Position numbers and translations under genes: made by a program. Positions 6,550-10,287 of a stretch of 10,287 nt of DNA are shown here, one piece after another. Position 1 is the first letter of the stretch; every line of letters begins with the position of its first letter. The stretch is from Spirochaeta sp. (GTDB lineage: Bacteria > Spirochaetota > Spirochaetia > DSM-27196 > Alkalispirochaetaceae), in the NCBI GenBank assembly GCA_027859055.1, contig JAQIBO010000402.1, forward strand, positions 1 through 10,287, written 5' to 3'. The notes beneath the pieces were generated by a model. It did not search any database, was not told the DNA's origin, and was given only the letters and a program-made list of their open reading frames with translations.

Positions 6550-6578
6550 TTTACACTTTCTATAGAAAGGCTTAGAAT
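6550..6578 (+). promoter_or_regulatory. Promoter of the aldehyde dehydrogenase operon with an embedded palindromic operator
   Basis: -35 TTTACA (6550-6555), 17-nt spacer, -10 TAGAAT (6573-6578), 33 nt ahead of the start codon at 6612. The spacer contains the perfect 14-nt palindrome CTTTCTATAGAAAG (6556-6569), a classic repressor position. Upstream, GAAA occurs at 6522, 6534, 6545 and inside the palindrome at 6565 (spacings 12, 11, 20), including two CGAAAC copies 11 nt apart. Helically phased short direct repeats are common in DeoR-family operators, so this is a plausible target of the divergent repressor. Confidence 0.7.
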
Positions 6579-6611
6579 GGAAAAACAGTTCGAATGAAAT
6601 AGGAGAATTCC

Positions 6612-8024
6612 ATGAGCCAAAACAGTACAGACCCGACAGTCTTTATTTCGCAGTTGATCGCCCGGGCAAAGGCCGCACAAAGCATCGCCGAAGGGTTCTC
6701 CCAGGAAAAGGTGGATGAACTCGCCGCGGCGATCACCTGGGAGATCGTCGCCGACGATGCGCTGGTCAAAGAGCTGGCGGAATACTCCTTTGAAGAGTGC
6801 CAACTCGGGGATATCCCCTCAAAGATCGCCAAAGTCGCCGTCAAATGTCGCGGCGTGTACTACGACGTGAAACACGAGAAGACGGTCGGTGTCGTCGAAG
6901 AGATCCCCGAACGCGGCCTGGTACGGATCACCAAGCCCGTCGGCGTCATCGGCTCTCTCGTTCCCAGCACGCAGGCGGAGATGCACCCGTTGATTCAGGC
7001 GATCTTTGCGGTAAAAGCGCGGGACGCGATCGTCTTTGCCCCGCATCCCCGGGGCAAGCGAACCACCAGAAAAACCGTCGATCTTATCCGCGGCGTTATG
7101 AAGAAGTACGACGCCCCGGAAGACCTCTTTATCTCGATTGAAGAACCCTCCATTCCGCTGACCAACGAACTGATGAAGCAGTGCGACCTGGTAATGGCGG
7201 TTGGCGGCGCGCCGATGGTCAAGGCGGCCTACAGCTCGGGAACTCCGGCGTTCGGGGTAGGCGCGGGAAACGCGATTATCGTCGTGGACAAGACAGCGGA
7301 TCTGGCCGACGCGGCGCCCAAGATCAAAGCGAGCAAAGTCTTTGACCTTGCGGCGGGATGCTCCTGCGACAACAGCGTGGTGATCGATGAATCGGTCTAC
7401 GACGAGATGCTTGGAGAGTTCAAGAAGGTGGGGGCCCACCTTCTCAATGCGGACGAAAAAGAAAAGCTCAAACGGGCGATCTGGCCGGAGTGGCCGGAGA
7501 ACCACGTGATCAACCGGGATATCGTCGCCTCTCCCGTTGAAAATATCGCCCGCATTGCCGGTCTCGAGGTTCCGGACGAAACGGCGTTTCTCCTGGTTGA
7601 GGAGGAGCTGACCGGGGAGGCCACGCCCTTTGCCGGTGAGAAGATGAGTCTTGTCACGGCGGTGTACAAGAGCACCGGAATTGACGACGCGATCAGAATT
7701 ATCAACGAGAACCACGCCTACCTCGGCGCGGGACACTCCTGCGGTATCTTTTCGCACACGCCGGAGCATATCGACAAGGTCGCTCTCGAAACGTACACGA
7801 CCCGCGTCGTGGTCAATCAGCCCCAGGCGGCGACCAACACGGGCAACTGGGTCAGCGGTATGCCCTTCACCAGCTCTCTCGGGTGCGGCACATGGGGAAA
7901 CAATATCGCCTCGGAGAATGTCGTCCTGAAACACTACATGAACAACACCTGGGTGATCCGGGAGATTCCCAACCGCAAACCGACCGACGAGGAACTCTTT
8001 TCCGGCTTCACTCCTCGCTCGTAA
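6612..8024 (+). CDS. CoA-acylating aldehyde dehydrogenase
   Basis: A 470-aa enzyme of the acylating aldehyde dehydrogenase group (EutE/PduP/SucD/SauS type): aldehyde + CoA + NAD(P)+ gives acyl-CoA + NAD(P)H. Visible features: KPVGVIGSLVPST at 108-120 and VFAPHPRGK at 141-149 (nucleotide-binding fold), FGVGAGN at 214-220, and the catalytic cysteine C250 in GCSCDNSVVID. The C-terminal block SLGCGTWGNN is also typical. The C-S-x-[DE]-N surroundings and the N-T-W and P-T-D-E-E-L-F tail recall succinate-semialdehyde (SucD) and sulfoacetaldehyde (SauS) enzymes, which act on aldehydes with a distal acidic group; this points to a charged short aldehyde (inference). The motif usually T-N-P is S-T-Q-A-E here. 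AGGAG lies 6 nt before the ATG. It is the first gene of the plus-strand operon, 21 nt before the CoA-transferase gene. No microcompartment-targeting helix or shell gene is seen. Confidence 0.92.
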   Translation: MSQNSTDPTVFISQLIARAKAAQSIAEGFSQEKVDELAAAITWEIVADDALVKELAEYSFEECQLGDIPSKIAKVAVKCRGVYYDVKHEKTVGVVEEIPERGLVRITKPVGVIGSLVPSTQAEMHPLIQAIFAVKARDAIVFAPHPRGKRTTRKTVDLIRGVMKKYDAPEDLFISIEEPSIPLTNELMKQCDLVMAVGGAPMVKAAYSSGTPAFGVGAGNAIIVVDKTADLADAAPKIKASKVFDLAAGCSCDNSVVIDESVYDEMLGEFKKVGAHLLNADEKEKLKRAIWPEWPENHVINRDIVASPVENIARIAGLEVPDETAFLLVEEELTGEATPFAGEKMSLVTAVYKSTGIDDAIRIINENHAYLGAGHSCGIFSHTPEHIDKVALETYTTRVVVNQPQAATNTGNWVSGMPFTSSLGCGTWGNNIASENVVLKHYMNNTWVIREIPNRKPTDEELFSGFTPRS

Positions 8025-8045
8025 TCGCTACCGGGAGTATTTGAG

Positions 8046-9509
8046 ATGAAGACGATACCGACCGTCACCGCAGCTGAAGCCGCCGCCGCCATTCGAAACG
8101 GAATGACCGTGGCGATGAGTGGATACGCGATGGCGGGGTATCCCAAAGCGGTGGTGAACGCGCTTGTTGAGCGGAAACGGCGGGGCGAAGAACTATCCTT
8201 TGCTCTTGTCACTGGTGCCAACGCACCGTGGCTTGATGAGACGCTGGGAACGGCTGAACTCCTGACGGCACGGGCGCCGATGATCGCCGACCGCACCCTC
8301 GCCGCACAGTCCAATGCGGGAACGTTGCGATACGTGGAACAGCAGATGTCCAGGATGGCGCGGCTCCTGCGACGGGGAAGCTTTGGAAAGATCGATGTCG
8401 CCGTCGTTGAAGCGCTCGGTTTCGACGGAGACGGTAACCTGATACCGACCAGTTCCGTCGGCATGACCCATCACCTGATGGAGACCGCCGAGACGATCAT
8501 CGTTGAGATCAACCGGGCACAACCGGACCGGTTGCGCGGATTGCACGACGTTCACATCCCGCTCCCGCCGCCCGACACGCAACCGATTCCCCTCACCCGG
8601 GTTGACCAGCGGATCGGTACCACGGCATTGCCGGTTGACCGGGAGAAGATCGCCTGCATTGTTGAGACGGAGATCCCCGAACGAATGGGGACGGAGCCGA
8701 AGGGTACCGCCCTCACCCGGAAGATAGCAGACCACCTCTTTGATTTTCTCGAGGGGGAGTATCGACACCGGCGTGGCAACCTGCCGCCGATCCAGACCGG
8801 TTTCGGAAGCATCGCCAACTCGATCGCCGATGCGTTTCACGACGCGCCCTTCCGGGACCTCCAGTTCTTCTGCGGGGGCGTCACTGAGCCGGTGATGGAA
8901 CTCCTGGCCGCCGGAAAAGCCACGGCCCTTTCGATGGGGGGCCTGGGGATGAGCGAACGGGTCGAAGAGATCCTCGCCGGTATTCCCGATATCGAACGCC
9001 GGCTGGTGATTCGCAATGGTGACATCACCAACAACGCCGAGGTGATCGGCAGACTCGGCCTGCTGGCCCTGAACACCGCGATCGAGATTGACATCTACGG
9101 GAACGTCAACTCCAGCCACATCGCCGGAAGCCGGGTGGTCAACGGAATTGGCGGGGGCGCCGGCTTCGCACAGAATGCCGGGCTCTCGGTGATCCTGATT
9201 CCCTCAACGGCGAAAAACGGTGCGATCTCAAACATCGTCCCGATGGTATCCCACCAGGACATCGGGGAACACGATATCGACGTAGTGGTAACGGAACACG
9301 GCGTCGCCGACCTTCGCGGCCTCGATGACGGCGCGCGGGCGGAGGTGATTATCGGGAATTGCGCCTCTGCGGAGTACCGGGAGCAGCTGTCCTCCTACCT
9401 GGGGTCTGCGCGACAGCAGTGCGGCGGACACCACCCCCAGCTTCCTTCGGAGGCGTTTGACTGGTACCGCCGGCTCAAGGAGGAAGGATCGATGAGGAAG
9501 GATCGATGA
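8046..9509 (+). CDS. Acetyl-CoA hydrolase/CoA-transferase family protein with altered catalytic motif
   Basis: A 487-aa protein of the Ach1/Cat1 (succinyl-CoA:acetate CoA-transferase) family. Hallmarks: GMTVAMSGYAMAGYPK at 19-34, GKIDVAVVEA at 114-123, VEINRAQP at 153-160, QTGFGSIANSI at 250-260, EIDIYGNVNSSH at 347-358, NGIGG at 366-370, SNIVPMVSH at 395-403 and EHGVADLRG at 417-425. Family members move CoA between acids through a glutamyl-CoA intermediate. By ungapped comparison with Cat1/AarC from memory, the catalytic Glu (in Y-T-E-V) falls on Gly277 in FFCGGVTE, and the later G-S-G-D-F reads G-A-G-F. The likely partner reaction is recovery of the acyl-CoA made by the upstream dehydrogenase, but the mechanism may be changed. 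GGGAG lies upstream of the ATG. The C-terminus is formed by a 14-nt tandem duplication. The gene ends 27 nt before the lyase gene. Confidence 0.88.
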   Translation: MKTIPTVTAAEAAAAIRNGMTVAMSGYAMAGYPKAVVNALVERKRRGEELSFALVTGANAPWLDETLGTAELLTARAPMIADRTLAAQSNAGTLRYVEQQMSRMARLLRRGSFGKIDVAVVEALGFDGDGNLIPTSSVGMTHHLMETAETIIVEINRAQPDRLRGLHDVHIPLPPPDTQPIPLTRVDQRIGTTALPVDREKIACIVETEIPERMGTEPKGTALTRKIADHLFDFLEGEYRHRRGNLPPIQTGFGSIANSIADAFHDAPFRDLQFFCGGVTEPVMELLAAGKATALSMGGLGMSERVEEILAGIPDIERRLVIRNGDITNNAEVIGRLGLLALNTAIEIDIYGNVNSSHIAGSRVVNGIGGGAGFAQNAGLSVILIPSTAKNGAISNIVPMVSHQDIGEHDIDVVVTEHGVADLRGLDDGARAEVIIGNCASAEYREQLSSYLGSARQQCGGHHPQLPSEAFDWYRRLKEEGSMRKDR

Positions 9510-9513
9510 GGAA
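9480..9513 (+). repeat. 14-nt tandem duplication at the end of the CoA-transferase gene
   Basis: The unit GAGGAAGGATCGAT occurs at 9480-9493 and 9494-9507, followed by a partial third copy GAGGAA (9508-9513). The second copy supplies the last codons and the first base of the TGA stop. Removing one copy shifts the frame but also ends at a nearby TGA, changing the tail from -MRKDR to -MRKTQ without altering length. Confidence 0.9.
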
Positions 9514-9536
9514 AACGCAATGAGGGAGCGCAGCAG

Positions 9537-10287
9537 ATGAAGCAAATAGAGATATACGAGGTGGGGCCCCGCGACGGGTTTCAGAACGTGAACGAGTACA
9601 TCCCGCTGGAGACAAAGTACCAGATCATCGACGGACTGATAGAGACGGGACTCAAACACCTGCAGATCACCTCGTTTGTCAGCCCCAGGGCGGTCCCGCA
9701 GATGAAGGACGCCCGGGAGCTGACCGAGCGGTGCGTGGCGAAGCATCCCGGCATCGATATGTTTGCGCTGGTACCCAACCTCCGCGGCGCGCAGGCCGCG
9801 TGGGATTCGGGGCTGAAATCGGTCACCTACGTCGTCTCCCTGAGTGAAAGCCATAACAAGGCCAACATCCGCCGCACCCACGAGGAGTCGTTTACCGCGC
9901 TGGAGACGATTCGTACCGCCCTCCCCGACCTTGAGGTGAGCATGGATCTTTCCACCGCTTTCGGCTGTCCCTTTGAGGGAACGAAGCGTGCCGCTGATGT
10001 GGTCCCGTTCCTCAAACCGTACATTGACAGCGGTATCCGGTCGGTGACGCTGTGCGACACGATCGGCATCGCCAATCCGGCGCTGGTCCGCGATACGCTC
10101 ACAGCGGTACAGCGGGAGTTCCCCGGCCTGGATCTGCAGATTCATATTCATGACACCCGCAACATGGGAATGGTCAACACCCTTGCGGCGATAGAACAGG
10201 GCGTGCACAAGGTGCAGGCGACCCTGGGAGGCCTTGGAGGGTGCCCGTTTGCACCGGGCGCCTCGGGAAATCTCGCCACCGAGGATG
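9537..10287 (+). CDS. Hydroxymethylglutaryl-CoA lyase family protein, truncated by window end
   Basis: The first 250 codons of a DRE-TIM-barrel lyase of the HMG-CoA lyase family (usual length about 300). HMG-CoA lyase cleaves a 3-hydroxyacyl-CoA to acetyl-CoA and a keto acid using a divalent metal. All recognisable active-site elements are present: VGPRDGFQN with R12 and D13, SFVSPRAVPQM at 46-56, SESHNKAN at 103-110, metal ligands H203 and H205 in HIHDTRNMG, the catalytic C236 in GGLGGCPFAPGASGN, and metal-ligand N245. It should therefore be an active aldol-type lyase. G-F-Q-N replaces the usual G-L-Q-N, and H-D-T-R-N-M-G replaces the common H-D-T-Y-G/R-G-M-G, so the substrate need not be HMG-CoA. 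The ATG follows GGGAG at a good distance. Position after an acylating dehydrogenase and a CoA-transferase suggests it cleaves an acyl-CoA made by them (inference). Confidence 0.9.
   Translation, partial: MKQIEIYEVGPRDGFQNVNEYIPLETKYQIIDGLIETGLKHLQITSFVSPRAVPQMKDARELTERCVAKHPGIDMFALVPNLRGAQAAWDSGLKSVTYVVSLSESHNKANIRRTHEESFTALETIRTALPDLEVSMDLSTAFGCPFEGTKRAADVVPFLKPYIDSGIRSVTLCDTIGIANPALVRDTLTAVQREFPGLDLQIHIHDTRNMGMVNTLAAIEQGVHKVQATLGGLGGCPFAPGASGNLATED

Noticed and set aside
6819..7934. A 371-codon minus-strand frame (and similar ones at 8193-9119 and 9228-10208)
   Set aside because: These are shadows of the aldehyde dehydrogenase, CoA-transferase and lyase genes. They have no ribosome sites or family motifs.
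6612..10287. Bacterial microcompartment locus
   Set aside because: The aldehyde dehydrogenase is of a type often found in microcompartments, but there is no shell protein gene and no clear encapsulation peptide.
1..10287. tRNA, rRNA, CRISPR array, insertion sequence or prophage
   Set aside because: No clover-leaf, repeat-spacer pattern, transposase or terminal inverted repeats were seen; non-coding space is limited to short gaps, the longest about 275 nt at 4450-4724.

Overview
This is a GC-rich (by eye about 58-60%) bacterial chromosome segment that is almost entirely coding. Bacterial origin is shown by Shine-Dalgarno motifs, sigma-70-type promoters and a DeoR repressor. The phylum cannot be fixed from the sequence. 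One oddity is that the GAPDH and the phosphoglycerate kinase are both of the archaeal (type II GAPDH / archaeal PGK) lineage although everything around them is bacterial.

Layout. Left half, all on the minus strand and read from right to left: a DeoR-family repressor (6455-5697), an IolB-like 5-deoxy-glucuronate isomerase with its own promoter (5585-4725), then a five-gene run from a second promoter: split transketolase N-subunit (4449-3613), transketolase C-subunit (3613-2609), archaeal-type GAPDH (2587-1568), archaeal-type PGK (1543-269) and, after a 151-nt hairpin-rich gap, the first 39 codons of an isocitrate/isopropylmalate/D-malate dehydrogenase-family enzyme cut by the window edge. Right half, plus strand, divergent from the repressor: a CoA-acylating aldehyde dehydrogenase (6612-8024), an acetyl-CoA hydrolase/CoA-transferase-family protein (8046-9509) and an HMG-CoA-lyase-family enzyme cut by the right edge (9537-).

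Regulation. The isomerase promoter and the transketolase promoter both have a perfect TTGACA, a 17-nt spacer and a good -10. Each carries, a few bases downstream of the -10, the same 15-nt imperfect palindrome (TATTGTCTGATAATA, in opposite orientations), which looks like a shared operator. The aldehyde dehydrogenase promoter instead carries a perfect 14-nt palindrome between its -35 and -10 and sits opposite the DeoR gene, so two different regulators are likely.

How the genes may work together (inference). The set isomerase + transketolase + GAPDH/PGK + acylating aldehyde dehydrogenase + CoA-transferase + decarboxylating hydroxyacid dehydrogenase can be assembled into an undescribed transketolase route for the inositol-pathway intermediate 5-dehydro-2-deoxy-D-gluconate. 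Transketolase would remove a C2 unit and leave malic semialdehyde. The aldehyde dehydrogenase would make malyl-CoA, the CoA-transferase would release D-malate, and the left-edge enzyme could decarboxylate this to pyruvate. The layout also resembles sulfoglycolytic transketolase pathways. Several enzymes depart from family norms at active-site positions (CoA-transferase Glu to Gly, PGK Arg/Lys to Asp), which fits specialised substrates. No function here has been tested, and the pathway is a hypothesis.
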